A program made the translations under genes and the position numbers. DNA of 64,000 bases, taken from NCBI GenBank assembly GCA_944323825.1, contig CALUTY010000004.1, positions 150,056 to 214,055 of the forward strand, written 5' to 3'. The notes beneath the pieces were generated by a model that searched no databases, was not told the DNA's origin, and was given only the letters and a program-made list of their open reading frames with translations. This stretch comes from an uncultured Bacteroidales bacterium (lineage in GTDB: Bacteria; Bacteroidota; Bacteroidia; Bacteroidales; UBA932). Below, piece by piece: positions 37,178-47,118 of the stretch (the first letter of the stretch is position 1; each line of letters opens with the position of its first letter).

Positions 37178-38554
37178 CTATTTTTCCTCTTTGCTTATGT
37201 TCGGAAGTTCCAGTCCGAAGCCTTTCTTCCTGTCCTCCACCTTCAGCAGCAGGCTGAAGATGAATGCAAGCACTCCGAATGAGGAGAAAATGATCATAGG
37301 CACGAGATAGCCGCCTGTTGCGTTGAGCACGACTCCGATGAGAAGCGGCACAAGGCAGAGGCCGATGTTCTGCACCCAGAATATGAGGCAGTATGCGCTT
37401 CCGAGGATCTTCTCGTCAATTATCTTCGGCACGCTCGGCCACAAGGCTGCGGGCACGAGTGAGAAGCTGACTCCGAGAACAACTATGAGCAGCACGGCAA
37501 ACCATTTGTGCGGGAACACCGGCAGCAGAAATGCGAAACTGAGATGGCAGGCTATCATGATGACGGCGCCGGCCATAAGCATGGAGGCCCCTTTCCCTTT
37601 GAAATCCAGGAAAATGCCGAGCACCGGCGTGAGGACCATTGCCAGGATCGGGAAGCAGCTGAACAGCCTTGATGCCGTGCTTGCATCCACATTGAGTGTG
37701 ACTTCGAGGAAGTTCGGCGCATATCTCTGGAACGGGAATATTGCCGAATAATAAAGTACGCAGAGAAGGGCCACGAGCCAGAACATCTTGCTGGAGAATA
37801 TCTGCTTGAGGTCGCTGACATGGAATTCGTCTTCAGGGCTCTTTTCGGAAGTGGCTTCTCCGGCTGCGATGAGTTGTCTGTCGAGCCTGGTGTCCATCAC
37901 TGAGAACACTATGTAATTGATGAGTCCGACAAGGAGAAGGCATGTGCAGAGGGCAAGCGGGGCTGTCACCGAGCCTCCGAACTTGTCGGAGATGGCAGGG
38001 GAGAGCCACATCACGGCGAACACTCCCAGACGCGCAATGGCCATTTCAAGTCCCATTGCCAGGGCCATTTCCTTGCCTTTGAACCATTTGGCTATGGCCT
38101 TTGATACTGTGGTGCCGGCCATTTCACAGCCGCATCCGAATATCATGAAGCCGAGGGCAGCCATCTTTGCGCTGCCCGGCATTGCGGTCCACCAGCTGTT
38201 CAGCCAGCTGCAGAGTTCCGTAGTCTGGAACCAGTCGCTGATTCCGATGTATTTTATCACGGCTCCTGTCACCATGAGCGATGCGGAGAGCACTCCGGTG
38301 AAGCGTATGCCCATCTTGTCGAGGATGATTCCGGCTATTATCAGGAAGCCGCATACATTCAGGATATATTCCGATGCCGCATATGTTCCGAACACTCCGC
38401 TGTCCCAGCCCCTTTCGCTTTCGATCAGGGATTTCAGAGGGGACATCACATCCACGAACATGTATGCGAAGAACATCATCAGGGCGATGAGTATCAGCGC
38501 CGCCCACCTTGCTGCGGCGTAGTCATTCAGGAATCTTTTTATTGTAGCTGTCAT
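37178..38554 (-). CDS. MFS transporter (second paralogue)
   Basis: 458 residues, twelve membrane helices. The loop GCEMAGTTVSKAIAKWFKGKEMALAMGLEMAIARLG and the C-terminal KIIDEKILGSAYCLIFWVQNIG match the downstream paralogue (KIIPEKNLGTAYSLIYWIQNMG), showing a tandem duplication. The gene begins 11 bases after purA stops, so it is probably in the purA transcript. Substrate unknown. Confidence 0.9.
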   Translation of the reverse strand: MTATIKRFLNDYAAARWAALILIALMMFFAYMFVDVMSPLKSLIESERGWDSGVFGTYAASEYILNVCGFLIIAGIILDKMGIRFTGVLSASLMVTGAVIKYIGISDWFQTTELCSWLNSWWTAMPGSAKMAALGFMIFGCGCEMAGTTVSKAIAKWFKGKEMALAMGLEMAIARLGVFAVMWLSPAISDKFGGSVTAPLALCTCLLLVGLINYIVFSVMDTRLDRQLIAAGEATSEKSPEDEFHVSDLKQIFSSKMFWLVALLCVLYYSAIFPFQRYAPNFLEVTLNVDASTASRLFSCFPILAMVLTPVLGIFLDFKGKGASMLMAGAVIMIACHLSFAFLLPVFPHKWFAVLLIVVLGVSFSLVPAALWPSVPKIIDEKILGSAYCLIFWVQNIGLCLVPLLIGVVLNATGGYLVPMIIFSSFGVLAFIFSLLLKVEDRKKGFGLELPNISKEEK

Positions 38555-38565
38555 TTTTTCGGATT

Positions 38566-39825
38566 TTATCTCATTATCGTTGCTTCACGGTCCGGGCCGA
38601 GTGAGATTATCTTAATAGGAACGCCAAGGTAGCTCTCCATGAAGGCGATGTAGTTTGTGAATGCCTCCGGGAGTTCGCTTTCACTGCGGCAGCCGGTCAG
38701 GTCGGTGTTCCAGCCCTTGAATTCGGTGTAGACCGGGGTGACTTCAGCATATGTGTCGAACGGCACCTGCCCGGTTTCCTGCCCGTCCACGATGTAGGAT
38801 GTGCAGACCTTGATTGTTTCGAATGAGTCGAGGCAGTCGGATTTCATCATGATGAGGTCGGTGACCCCGCTGATCATGACGGCATATTTCAATGCCACGA
38901 GGTCGAGCCAGCCTGTGCGGCGAGGCCTGCCGGTGACGGCGCCGAATTCATGACCTATCTTTCTGAGCCTTTCTCCTGTCTCGTCGAAGAGTTCCGTCGG
39001 GAACGGCCCGCTGCCGACCCTTGTGCAGTAGGCCTTGAAGATGCCGTAGACATGGCCGATGCTGGACGGGGATATGCCCAGTCCTATGCAGGCTCCGGCG
39101 CAGGCTGTGGATGACGAGGTGACGAACGGATATGAACCGTAGTCTATGTCAAGCATCGAGCCCTGTGCCCCTTCGGCGAGGATGGACTTCGTCTTGAGCG
39201 TTTCGTTCACATAGTATTCGCAGTCTATGAGTTTGAATCCCTTGAGGAATTCCACTGCCTCCATGAAGGCTGCCTCCTCCGCATCCGGGTCGCACTGGAA
39301 TCCCATCTGCTGCAGCTGTCTGACATGCCTTTCCTTCAGCCTGCCGTATCTTTCATGGAAATTGTCTGCGAGGATGTCGCCGACACGGAGTCCGTTGCGG
39401 CTCACCTTGTCCGTGTATGTCGGGCCTATGCCTTTCAGTGTGGAGCCTATCTTGCCTTTGCCCATGGCGGCCTCATTGGCGGCATCCAGGAGCCTGTGCG
39501 TGGGCAGGATGAGGTGTGCCTTCTTGGCCACGAGTATCCTCTCCTTGACCGGCACGCCTGTCCTGGCTATGTTTTCGCATTCGCATCTGAAAGTTATCGG
39601 ATCAAGAACCACTCCGTTCCCGACTATGTTTATGGCGTCTTCCCTGAAGATTCCCGACGGCACTGACCTGAGGACGAAGCTGTGCCCTTCGAAATGAAGC
39701 GAATGTCCTGCATTCGGACCGCCCTGGAACCTTGCCACTACAGGATATTTCTCTGCAAGGACGTCCACAATCTTTCCTTTTCCCTCATCTCCCCATTGGA
39801 GCCCGAGGACTACATCTGTTTTCAT
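38566..39825 (-). CDS. purA: Adenylosuccinate synthetase
   Basis: 419 residues. Converts IMP, aspartate and GTP to adenylosuccinate. The N-terminal LGLQWGDEGKGKIVD is the GTP-binding loop with the catalytic Asp; GPNAGHSL and TSSSTACAGACIGLGIS give IMP binding; GRPRRTGWLDLVALKYA is near the C-terminus. It lies 36 bases after ssb and 11 before the MFS gene. Confidence 0.98.
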   Translation of the reverse strand: MKTDVVLGLQWGDEGKGKIVDVLAEKYPVVARFQGGPNAGHSLHFEGHSFVLRSVPSGIFREDAINIVGNGVVLDPITFRCECENIARTGVPVKERILVAKKAHLILPTHRLLDAANEAAMGKGKIGSTLKGIGPTYTDKVSRNGLRVGDILADNFHERYGRLKERHVRQLQQMGFQCDPDAEEAAFMEAVEFLKGFKLIDCEYYVNETLKTKSILAEGAQGSMLDIDYGSYPFVTSSSTACAGACIGLGISPSSIGHVYGIFKAYCTRVGSGPFPTELFDETGERLRKIGHEFGAVTGRPRRTGWLDLVALKYAVMISGVTDLIMMKSDCLDSFETIKVCTSYIVDGQETGQVPFDTYAEVTPVYTEFKGWNTDLTGCRSESELPEAFTNYIAFMESYLGVPIKIISLGPDREATIMR

Positions 39826-39861
39826 GTGTTATATTGCGATTATTGTTTGTTTTCAGGATTG

Positions 39862-40323
39862 TCAGAACGGGAGGTCGTCATCCTCTGTGTCGGGTACAGC
39901 CGGTGCTGCCGGTGCCGTCGTAGTCTGTGCAGGGCGCACTGTGGCGGCAGTCTGCTGCATGGTCTGTACTGTGGCCGGGTTGTCCGTCCTTCTTCCGAGC
40001 AGCTGGAGAGTGTCTGCGACTATTTCCGTGACATATTTTTTCGCACCTGACTGGTCATCCCATGACCTTGTGCGTATGCGGCCTTCCACATAGACCTGGG
40101 TCCCCTTGCGGACAAATTTCTCCACCACGTCCGCAGTACTCCTCCAAGTGACTATGTTGTGCCATTCGGTGATTTCCCTGATGTTTCCGCTGCGGTCCCT
40201 GTACTTTTCGGTCGTTGCCAGCGGGAAGGTGGCCACCTTTGGATTGCCGGCGCCGGATTCGATATACCTCACCTCCGGATCTCTCCCGACATTTCCTATG
40301 AGCATGGCTTTATTGAGTGACAT
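39862..40323 (-). CDS. ssb: Single-stranded DNA-binding protein
   Basis: 153 residues: OB fold (SLNKAMLIGNVGRDPEVRY, EWHNIVTW, YVEGRIRTRSWDDQSG), a Thr/Ala/Pro-rich linker, and the acidic tip DDDLPF that docks partner proteins. The frame is open 12 codons further upstream, but the ATG at 40323 gives the standard N-terminus. Confidence 0.97.
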   Translation of the reverse strand: MSLNKAMLIGNVGRDPEVRYIESGAGNPKVATFPLATTEKYRDRSGNIREITEWHNIVTWRSTADVVEKFVRKGTQVYVEGRIRTRSWDDQSGAKKYVTEIVADTLQLLGRRTDNPATVQTMQQTAATVRPAQTTTAPAAPAVPDTEDDDLPF

Positions 40324-40381
40324 TTTTCTTCTTTTAGAAATACTCGGCAAGATAGTCAATTATTCAAAATAAATGAAGAAA

Positions 40382-41251
40382 TTATTTCAATACTTTCCTC
40401 ATTTTTTCCGCATCAGGCATTTCTCCGGTGAATATGCCATAGCCGCCTATGGCCTGGTACAGAAGCCATTCAGTCCCGGAAATGTAGACGGCGAGGTCAT
40501 TTGCCTTATGCATCCTTTCCAGGACTGAAGGTCCGAATGACGGGGTCTTGTAATTGGCTTCGAGGATGAATTTCCTTTTCCCGGAGAACCTTCCTCCCCT
40601 GAAATCCCTCCCGTCAAGGCTGTCAATGGCATCGATTTTCCCGGGCAATGTGTAGATGATCACATCCGCCTTTCTGAAGCATTTGCGGAAATCATCCAAA
40701 GGGCGGGCTTCAAATCCGTATTCCGGAAGTCTTCGGGCGATTTCCTCTGCCCGTTCCATGTTCCTGTTCATCAGCACTGTCTTCAGCCTCAGGTCTCCCA
40801 CGGCCACTGCTGCCGCCTTCCCTGCGCCTCCACATCCGACGACGAGGGCGGTCCTCCACACCTGCCTGTCATTTTCTGCAGCTTTCAGCAGGCTCATCTG
40901 GATGCCCGTATAGTCAGTGTTGTATGCAGTTATGCCGCCGTCTTTCTTCACCAGAAGGTTGGCGGCCCCTGTCTTTTCGCAGGTTGCATCCCTGACATCG
41001 GCCTTTCTGAATGCCTGCTCCTTGAACGGGGCAGTCACATTGATGCCTTCATAGCCGTCAATGAATTTCTGGTATGATGTCTCGAAGTCTGGTCCTTCTA
41101 TCAGGTCGTATGCATATCTGCCGTCATATCCCGCATTGAAAAGCAGTGGGCTGAGGGAGCCTTTTATCGGGTCTCCGATGAGCCCGAACCTTTTTTCATT
41201 CTTGATATGATTCCTGCTTGATAATATGTCATTGCCGGTAAAAGTATTCAT
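40382..41251 (-). CDS. aroE: Shikimate dehydrogenase
   Basis: 289 residues. Reduces 3-dehydroshikimate to shikimate with NADPH. FGLIGDPIKGSLSP binds substrate; INVTAPFKE holds the catalytic lysine; NTDYTG is the second substrate motif; VVGCGGAGKAAAVAV is the dinucleotide-binding loop. The N-terminus carries about 20 extra residues before FGLIG, so a later start is conceivable. First gene of the aroE-ssb-purA run. Confidence 0.94.
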   Translation of the reverse strand: MNTFTGNDILSSRNHIKNEKRFGLIGDPIKGSLSPLLFNAGYDGRYAYDLIEGPDFETSYQKFIDGYEGINVTAPFKEQAFRKADVRDATCEKTGAANLLVKKDGGITAYNTDYTGIQMSLLKAAENDRQVWRTALVVGCGGAGKAAAVAVGDLRLKTVLMNRNMERAEEIARRLPEYGFEARPLDDFRKCFRKADVIIYTLPGKIDAIDSLDGRDFRGGRFSGKRKFILEANYKTPSFGPSVLERMHKANDLAVYISGTEWLLYQAIGGYGIFTGEMPDAEKMRKVLK

Positions 41252-41275
41252 TGCCGTCTGTGATTAATTTGCATG

Positions 41276-41312
41276 CAAAAATAAGAAACTGTTGTTTTTT
41301 ATCCTATTTTTG
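41276..41312. promoter_or_regulatory. Divergent -7 elements between aroE and the BASS-like gene
   Basis: TATTTTTG occurs on both strands: 41283-41276 on the minus strand, toward aroE (ATG at 41251), and 41305-41312 on the plus strand, toward the transporter (ATG at 41370). Both are exact TAnnTTTG; I see no good -33 partner for either. Confidence 0.55.
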
Positions 41313-41369
41313 CAGCCCGTTGCCGGACAATTGTCAATATCCGGAGATTTCTGTCATTTGAATGTCGTG

Positions 41370-42329
41370 ATGAAGAAAATTATAAAGTTTCTCAAGGACT
41401 GGTCCCTGCCTCTCGGCATAATGACCGGCATAATGGTGTATGCCGCGTTTCATTTCATCTCTTTTCTGAATCCTTTGAAGCCGGCGGCGTCGGTGGTTGC
41501 TGACAATCTTGTCCCCCTGCTTCTGTTCGTGATGCTGTTCTTCACATTCTGCAAGGTGGACCCGAAGAAAATGAAGGTAAGCAGGTGGCATCTTTGGCTG
41601 GCGGCGATACAGATCGTGTCGTGTGCCGCAATAGCCATACCGTTGCATTTCTTTCCGGATTTCAGCCATGCCGACATTGCTGAGGGTGCAATGGTGTGCC
41701 TTATATGCCCTACGGCCACAGCTGCTGCCGTCATAACAGGGAAACTGGGAGGGAACGAGACATCGCTCACCACCTATACCATATTGAGCAATCTCATTGC
41801 TGCAGTCGTCATCCCGTTGTTCTTTCCGCTTGTGGCGGGACATTCCGGTGCCTCCTTCCTTGCGGAATTCATCATGATATTGAAGAAGGTGTTTCCTCTG
41901 CTGATACTTCCTTTCCTGCTTGCCTGGGCCGTGCGGGTGTTTCTTCCAGGGCTGCATGCCCTCATATTGAAATATTGCGGAAGCCTTGCCTTCTATCTCT
42001 GGTCATTTTCCCTTATCATGGTCATTGCCCAGGCGTTGAGGTCGATAGTGAACAGCAGTGCCCCTGCCTATGTGCAATGGTGTCTTGCCATTGCCGGACT
42101 TCTCACATGCATCCTGCAGTTTGCCGCAGGGAAGGCGATAGGCGGCCGTTACAATGACCGCATAAGCGCCGGTCAGGCCCTCGGACAGAAAAATACCGTG
42201 TTTGCCATCTGGGTTTCGTTCACCTGGCTTTCGCCTGTCGTGTCCATTGCCCCCAGCAGCTATATCCTATGGCAGAATCTCATCAATTCCTGGCAGCTCT
42301 GGCGCAAGCAGAAAAATCGAAAAATTTAA
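41370..42329 (+). CDS. BASS-family (bile acid:sodium symporter-like) transporter
   Basis: 319 residues with about nine to ten membrane helices. LICPTATAAAVITGKLGGN (about 115-133) and GQKNTVFAIW with IAPSSYILWQN at the C-terminus are the conserved substrate/ion-site segments of the BASS/ArsB-like fold. The ATG at 41370 starts MKKIIKFLKDW; the frame is open from 41292 without a better start. Substrate unknown. It converges on the TrmH-type gene. Confidence 0.85.
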   Translation: MKKIIKFLKDWSLPLGIMTGIMVYAAFHFISFLNPLKPAASVVADNLVPLLLFVMLFFTFCKVDPKKMKVSRWHLWLAAIQIVSCAAIAIPLHFFPDFSHADIAEGAMVCLICPTATAAAVITGKLGGNETSLTTYTILSNLIAAVVIPLFFPLVAGHSGASFLAEFIMILKKVFPLLILPFLLAWAVRVFLPGLHALILKYCGSLAFYLWSFSLIMVIAQALRSIVNSSAPAYVQWCLAIAGLLTCILQFAAGKAIGGRYNDRISAGQALGQKNTVFAIWVSFTWLSPVVSIAPSSYILWQNLINSWQLWRKQKNRKI

Positions 42330-42376
42330 ATTACAGTCATGGAAAATACTTCTGTGCCGTCCCGGCAGCAAGGGCA

Positions 42377-43252
42377 CTAACTGTTTCTCTGCCTTACGGC
42401 TTCATACAGTAGAATCGCCGCAGAAACGGAAACATTGAGGGAGTCGAGCTGTCCGAGCATCGGTATCTTTATGTGCGCGTCGGCGGACTTCCTCCAGAAG
42501 TCCGTGAGGCCTGTGGCCTCGGTGCCCATCACGATGGCCACCCCGCCCCGCATATCTTCGGCATAATACCATTCCGAGTCCTGCAGCTGCGCCGTCAGTA
42601 TCTTTATCCCGTTCTTCTTCAGCCATCTGACCGTGTCTTCCGAAGATGCCGTGGCCACCTGCCGCGAGAACACCGCCCCGATGCTGGCCCTTATCAGATT
42701 CGGATTGTACAGGTCCGTCAGCGGGTCGCATATTATCACAGCATCCGCCCCTGCCGCATCCGCGCTCCTGAGCACGGCCCCGAGGTTTCCCGGCTTCTCC
42801 ACCGCCTCCAGCACCATTATCAGCGGCTTTTCTCCGAGCCTGATCTCCTTCAGTCCCCGTTCCTTCCATTCCACTTCGGCAATGACCCCCTCGGTCCCTC
42901 CGCGGTATGCAATCTTGTCATACAGCGCTTTCGGTACTTCTATTGTCATGAGTTCCGCTTCATTCCCGCCCTTCTTCTGTTCTGTTGTCCTGGTCGTCCC
43001 TTCCGGGGCATTGCATTCTCCTGACCTGCTGCCGATGCCGTCCAATATCTCCTTCAGCCCCTCTTCTCCAAGTATCTCCCTGCACACGAAAAGTGTCCTC
43101 ACCCTGAACCCTGCTCCGATGCAGTGTCCGAGTTCCCTGCGGCCCTCCACCACGAAAAGCCCCTTCTCCCGCCTCGTCCTCGACTTTTCCTGAAGCGCCA
43201 GCAGTTCCTTTATCTTCGGATTCTGTCCCGATGTTATGATTTCCGTTTTCAT
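42377..43252 (-). CDS. TrmH/SpoU-family RNA 2'-O-methyltransferase
   Basis: 291 residues. The N-terminal SpoU_sub_bind-like domain (KIKELLALQEKSRTRREKGLFVVEGRRE) precedes the knotted SPOUT domain: KPGNLGAVLRSADAAGADAV, VMGTEATGLTD and IPMLGQLDSLNVSVSAAILLYEA, the three SpoU motifs with N, E and SLNVS. It methylates a 2'-hydroxyl in rRNA or tRNA using S-adenosylmethionine; target nucleotide not predictable. A charged insertion lies near residues 75-95. Confidence 0.93.
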   Translation of the reverse strand: MKTEIITSGQNPKIKELLALQEKSRTRREKGLFVVEGRRELGHCIGAGFRVRTLFVCREILGEEGLKEILDGIGSRSGECNAPEGTTRTTEQKKGGNEAELMTIEVPKALYDKIAYRGGTEGVIAEVEWKERGLKEIRLGEKPLIMVLEAVEKPGNLGAVLRSADAAGADAVIICDPLTDLYNPNLIRASIGAVFSRQVATASSEDTVRWLKKNGIKILTAQLQDSEWYYAEDMRGGVAIVMGTEATGLTDFWRKSADAHIKIPMLGQLDSLNVSVSAAILLYEAVRQRNS

Positions 43253-43375
43253 GATTCCGCAAAGATACCCATAAACACGGTGCCATGCAAACGTACCTGT
43301 TCCCTCTCTGAATTTTTCAAGTCTGTTTGAAAATTATACGAAATATTGAAAATCCCTGAAAAATAAATTGTCCAA

Positions 43376-43420
43376 AGAAAAACGCCATGTCGCTCTCCGC
43401 TGAGGAGTCCGGCATGGCGT
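43376..43420 (-). terminator. Terminator after lysS
   Basis: Outer arms ACGCCATG (43382-43389) and CATGGCGT (43413-43420), inner arms CTCC and GGAG; on the minus strand the stem is followed by TTTTTCTTTG. It lies about 90 bases past the lysS stop. Confidence 0.8.
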
Positions 43421-43508
43421 CTGTTTCCGATATGGAAGCCTGGTGTCCGGCGCGTGGATGCCTCCGGCTCGGCAGACTTTCATTTGGCCTGTTATTGCCT
43501 GGCTGTTG

Positions 43509-45056
43509 TCATTCTTCCTTTTCCCCGGCATTTTCCTGTCCCTGAGCCTTCTTCGGGCGCATCTGTGGGAAGAAGAGGACATCCTGGATGGTAGGGGAGT
43601 TGGTCATGAACATGGTGAGGCGGTCAATGCCCATACCCATGCCGGATGTAGGCGGCATGCCGTATTCTAGGGCGCGGACGAAATCCATGTCGATGTACAT
43701 GGCCTCGTCGTCGCCGTGCTCACGCTGCTTCAACTGGTCCTGGAATCTCTCCATCTGGTCGATAGGGTCGTTCAGCTCGCTGTAGGCGTTGGCGAGTTCC
43801 TTGCCGCAGACGAAGAGCTCGAACCTTTCGGTCAGGGCCGGGTTGCTGCGGTGACGCTTCGTCAGTGGCGACATCGATACAGGGTAGTCAGTAATGAATA
43901 CAGGCTGCACAAGATGCTTTTCACAGTATTCTCCGAAGATGGCGTCAATCAGCTTGCCTTCACCCATCTCCTTGGTTACAGGCACGTTGAGCTTGTTGCA
44001 GGTCTCTCGGAGCTGTTCCTCGTCCATTCCGGCCACATCCACTCCTGCATATTCCTTTATGCACTCGAGGATAGGCATCCTGCGGTAAGGGGCCTTGAAG
44101 TCCACCTGCTTGTCGCCTATGGTCACCACTGTGGTTCCGTGCAGCTTCAGGGCAATCTTCTCCAGCATCTTTTCCGTGAATTCCATCATCCAGATGTAGT
44201 CCTTGTAGGCCACATAGATTTCCATGCAGGTGAATTCCGGATTGTGGGTCTTGTCCATGCCCTCGTTGCGGAAGTCCTTGGCGAACTCGTACACGCCTGA
44301 ATATCCTCCCACGATGAGACGCTTGAGATAAAGCTCGTTGGCAATGCGCAGATAGAGCGGGATGTCAAGTGCATTGTGGTGCGTGATGAACGGCCTTGCA
44401 GTCGCTCCGCCCGGAATCGACTGGAGGATAGGGGTCTCCACTTCGAGGCAGCCAGCCTCGTTGAAATATTCCCTCATGGTGGCGATGATCTGGCTCCTCT
44501 TTATGAAGGTCTCCCTCACTGAAGGGTTCACGATCAGGTCCACATATCTCTGTCTGTATTTGAGCTCTGGGTCGGAAAATGCGTCATAGACTTCCCCGTC
44601 CTTCTCTTTTACGATAGGGAGCACGCGCAGTGACTTGCTCAGAAGGGTGAGTTCCTTTGCATGTACTGAAAGCTGGCCTGTCTGGGTGATGAAGGCAAAG
44701 CCCTTGATGCCGATGATGTCGCCTATGTCAAGAAGTTTCTTGAACACGGTGTTGTACATTGTCTTGTCTTCTCCCGGGCAGATCTCATCCCTCTTTATAT
44801 ATACCTGAATCCTTCCGCTCTCGTCCTGCAGCTCGATGAAGGAGGCTGCCCCCATTATCCTGCGGCTCATTATCCTGCCTGCTATGACGACATCCTGGAG
44901 GTTGCCCTTTTCCGGGTCATATTCCTCCTTGATCTTCCCGGCCGTGGCGTTTACAGGGTAAAGTGCGGCAGGGTAAGGTTCTATCCCCAGTTCCCTGAGC
45001 TTTGTGAGGGCTTCCCGCCTGTTTCTTTCCTGCTCGTTCAAATCCATATTTTCCAT
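43509..45056 (-). CDS. lysS: Lysyl-tRNA synthetase (class II)
   Basis: About 515 residues. The N-terminal OB anticodon-binding domain ([28 protein letters not shown]) is followed by the class II catalytic core: motif 2 [20 protein letters not shown] and motif 3 [14 protein letters not shown] short charged tail ([16 protein letters not shown]) ends the protein. ATG at 45056 or 45047 are both plausible; the longer frame from 45122 reads through the promoter. Confidence 0.97.
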   Translation of the reverse strand: MENMDLNEQERNRREALTKLRELGIEPYPAALYPVNATAGKIKEEYDPEKGNLQDVVIAGRIMSRRIMGAASFIELQDESGRIQVYIKRDEICPGEDKTMYNTVFKKLLDIGDIIGIKGFAFITQTGQLSVHAKELTLLSKSLRVLPIVKEKDGEVYDAFSDPELKYRQRYVDLIVNPSVRETFIKRSQIIATMREYFNEAGCLEVETPILQSIPGGATARPFITHHNALDIPLYLRIANELYLKRLIVGGYSGVYEFAKDFRNEGMDKTHNPEFTCMEIYVAYKDYIWMMEFTEKMLEKIALKLHGTTVVTIGDKQVDFKAPYRRMPILECIKEYAGVDVAGMDEEQLRETCNKLNVPVTKEMGEGKLIDAIFGEYCEKHLVQPVFITDYPVSMSPLTKRHRSNPALTERFELFVCGKELANAYSELNDPIDQMERFQDQLKQREHGDDEAMYIDMDFVRALEYGMPPTSGMGMGIDRLTMFMTNSPTIQDVLFFPQMRPKKAQGQENAGEKEE

Positions 45057-45119
45057 ATTGTATGTTGATTTATATTCCTCTATTTTCCGGTCCCTGTCGG
45101 TCGGGACAGTCAATTGCCG

Positions 45120-45150
45120 CAAAAATACTGAAATAAATTCTAATTTGAAA
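45120..45150 (-). promoter_or_regulatory. Promoter for lysS
   Basis: On the minus strand TATTTTTG at 45127-45120 is an exact -7 element; 19 bases upstream is a weak TTTTC. The leader to ATG 45056 would be about 60 bases. Confidence 0.6.
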
Positions 45151-45178
45151 AGACCGGAATCAAAAAGGACCTCTCATG

Positions 45179-45211
45179 ATTGCACAATTATAAATTTATT
45201 CACTATCTTTG
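45179..45211 (+). promoter_or_regulatory. Promoter for recJ with almost no leader
   Basis: ATTG (45179-45182), 21 bases, then TATCTTTG (45204-45211). The -7 element ends 6 bases before the ATG at 45218, so the transcript should be leaderless or nearly so. Confidence 0.65.
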
Positions 45212-45217
45212 TATGTT

Positions 45218-46945
45218 ATGGGAAAAGAATGGGTATTGAAGACTTCTGCAGACCCGGAGACAGTGAGCAGGCTGTCTTCGGAGTTGGGGATTGACCCTGT
45301 CCTTGCCGAGCTTCTGGTGCAGCGTGGAGTGTCCACATTCCAGGAGGCAAGGGCATTTTTCCGTCCGGACCTGTCCTTCCTCCATGACCCATTCCTGATG
45401 AAGGACATGGATGCCGCCGTCGAACGCCTCCACAAAGCCGTGTGCACAGGTGAAAAGATCCTTGTCTATGGCGACTACGATGTGGACGGCACCACTGCGG
45501 TTTCCCTCGTCTATTCATTCCTCCGTGACCTCACTCCTGAAGTCGCATTCTACATCCCGGACCGCTATGATGAAGGCTACGGGGTGTCCTGCAAGGGCAT
45601 AGAATGGGCTTCGGAAAACGGATTTTCTTTGATAATCACCCTCGACTGTGGCATCAAGGCCAACGACAAGGCCGCCCTGGCCGCTTCCAAGGGCATCGAC
45701 ATGATAATCTGCGACCACCATCTTCCGGAAAATGAGCTTCCGGCAGCCGTGGCCGTGCTGGATCCGAAAAGGGAAGACTGCCATTATCCGTTTGACGACC
45801 TTTCCGGTTGCGGCGTGGGCTTCAAGCTCGTTCAGGGCTATTCCTCAAGATACGGCATACCGTTCACGGACCTGATTCCTCTGCTTGACCTGATTGCGGT
45901 CAGCATAGCTTCCGACCTTGTCTCCGTCACGGGAGAGAACCGTGTCCTTGCCCATTTCGGGCTCAGGCGCATGAATGAGAACCCTCGCCAGGGACTGCTT
46001 GCGATGATCCGTCTTTCAGGCCTGGAGCCTTCGCACCTTACCATAGACGACATCGTGTTCAAGATAGGGCCGAGGATAAATGCAGCAGGCAGGATGGAGA
46101 CCGGCAGCATGGCAGTGGAACTGCTGACAGCCACTGACGAGGCCGTGGCAATGAAGATTGCCGGAGAAATCAACGAATACAACAACGAGCGCAAGAGCAT
46201 AGACCGCGAGATCACAAGGGAGGCCCTGGAAATGGTCCAGGAAGGCAAGAACCTTTCGGACGGCCATGCCACCATCGTCTATGACCCGTCCTGGCACAAG
46301 GGGGTTGTCGGCATCGTGGCATCAAGGCTTGTCGAGGCGTTCTACAGGCCTACCATTGTGCTGACGCGCTCCAACGGGATGATAACAGGCTCTGCGAGAA
46401 GCGTTCAGGGCTTCGACCTGTACGGCGCAATAGAGAACTGCGCCGACCTTCTGGAGAATTTCGGCGGGCACATTTATGCTGCAGGTCTCACACTCAAGGA
46501 AGAGAATCTCGGTGAGTTCTGCAGAAGGATAGATGCCTGCATCGGAGATACCATCAGTACAGAGATGCTCACGCCTGTCATCTATATCGACTCCAAACTT
46601 GACTTTTCAAGGATCACCCCGAAATTTTTCCGTATCCTGAAGCAGTTCCAGCCGTTCGGTCCGGGCAACAACGCTCCCGTCTTCATGACGGAAAATGTAT
46701 ATGACAACGGCAACGGCCGCAAGGTCGGTGCGGAAGGCAGCCATCTGAAACTCGAACTCATCCAGGAGGAGCAGCCTTACAGGCACATTTCTGCCATAGC
46801 CTTCAACAAGTCATCACATTTCGACCATATCAAGGCCGGCAACCCTGTGGACATCTGCTATTCAATAGTGGAGAACTATTATCGCGGAATTGCCAATCTC
46901 CAGTTGCGCATAAAGGATATCCGCGACCGCGAGGAGCTCATCTGA
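45218..46945 (+). CDS. recJ: Single-stranded-DNA-specific exonuclease RecJ
   Basis: 575 residues. A 5'-3' ssDNA exonuclease for recombination and mismatch repair. DHH phosphoesterase motifs: DYDVDGTTAV (about 87-96), LDCGIKAND, ICDHHLPE; the DHHA1 domain shows FGGHIYAAGLTL; an OB domain follows toward the C-terminus. ATG at 45218 preferred over TTG at 45209, which lies inside the promoter element. Confidence 0.96.
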   Translation: MGKEWVLKTSADPETVSRLSSELGIDPVLAELLVQRGVSTFQEARAFFRPDLSFLHDPFLMKDMDAAVERLHKAVCTGEKILVYGDYDVDGTTAVSLVYSFLRDLTPEVAFYIPDRYDEGYGVSCKGIEWASENGFSLIITLDCGIKANDKAALAASKGIDMIICDHHLPENELPAAVAVLDPKREDCHYPFDDLSGCGVGFKLVQGYSSRYGIPFTDLIPLLDLIAVSIASDLVSVTGENRVLAHFGLRRMNENPRQGLLAMIRLSGLEPSHLTIDDIVFKIGPRINAAGRMETGSMAVELLTATDEAVAMKIAGEINEYNNERKSIDREITREALEMVQEGKNLSDGHATIVYDPSWHKGVVGIVASRLVEAFYRPTIVLTRSNGMITGSARSVQGFDLYGAIENCADLLENFGGHIYAAGLTLKEENLGEFCRRIDACIGDTISTEMLTPVIYIDSKLDFSRITPKFFRILKQFQPFGPGNNAPVFMTENVYDNGNGRKVGAEGSHLKLELIQEEQPYRHISAIAFNKSSHFDHIKAGNPVDICYSIVENYYRGIANLQLRIKDIRDREELI

Positions 46946-47118
46946 CATCTTCTCCGAATGTAAGTGATCTGTTGCGGGCCTTGAACCGGTCACATGTACA
47001 AATTTTGTCGGCATTTTTCCCGTTTTCGGCGAATATTCAAAATATTTCATCATCATGGATGCAATATGGCGCATACTTTGCGATTTATCCTATGGTACTT
47101 TAAAATTATGACAGTATT

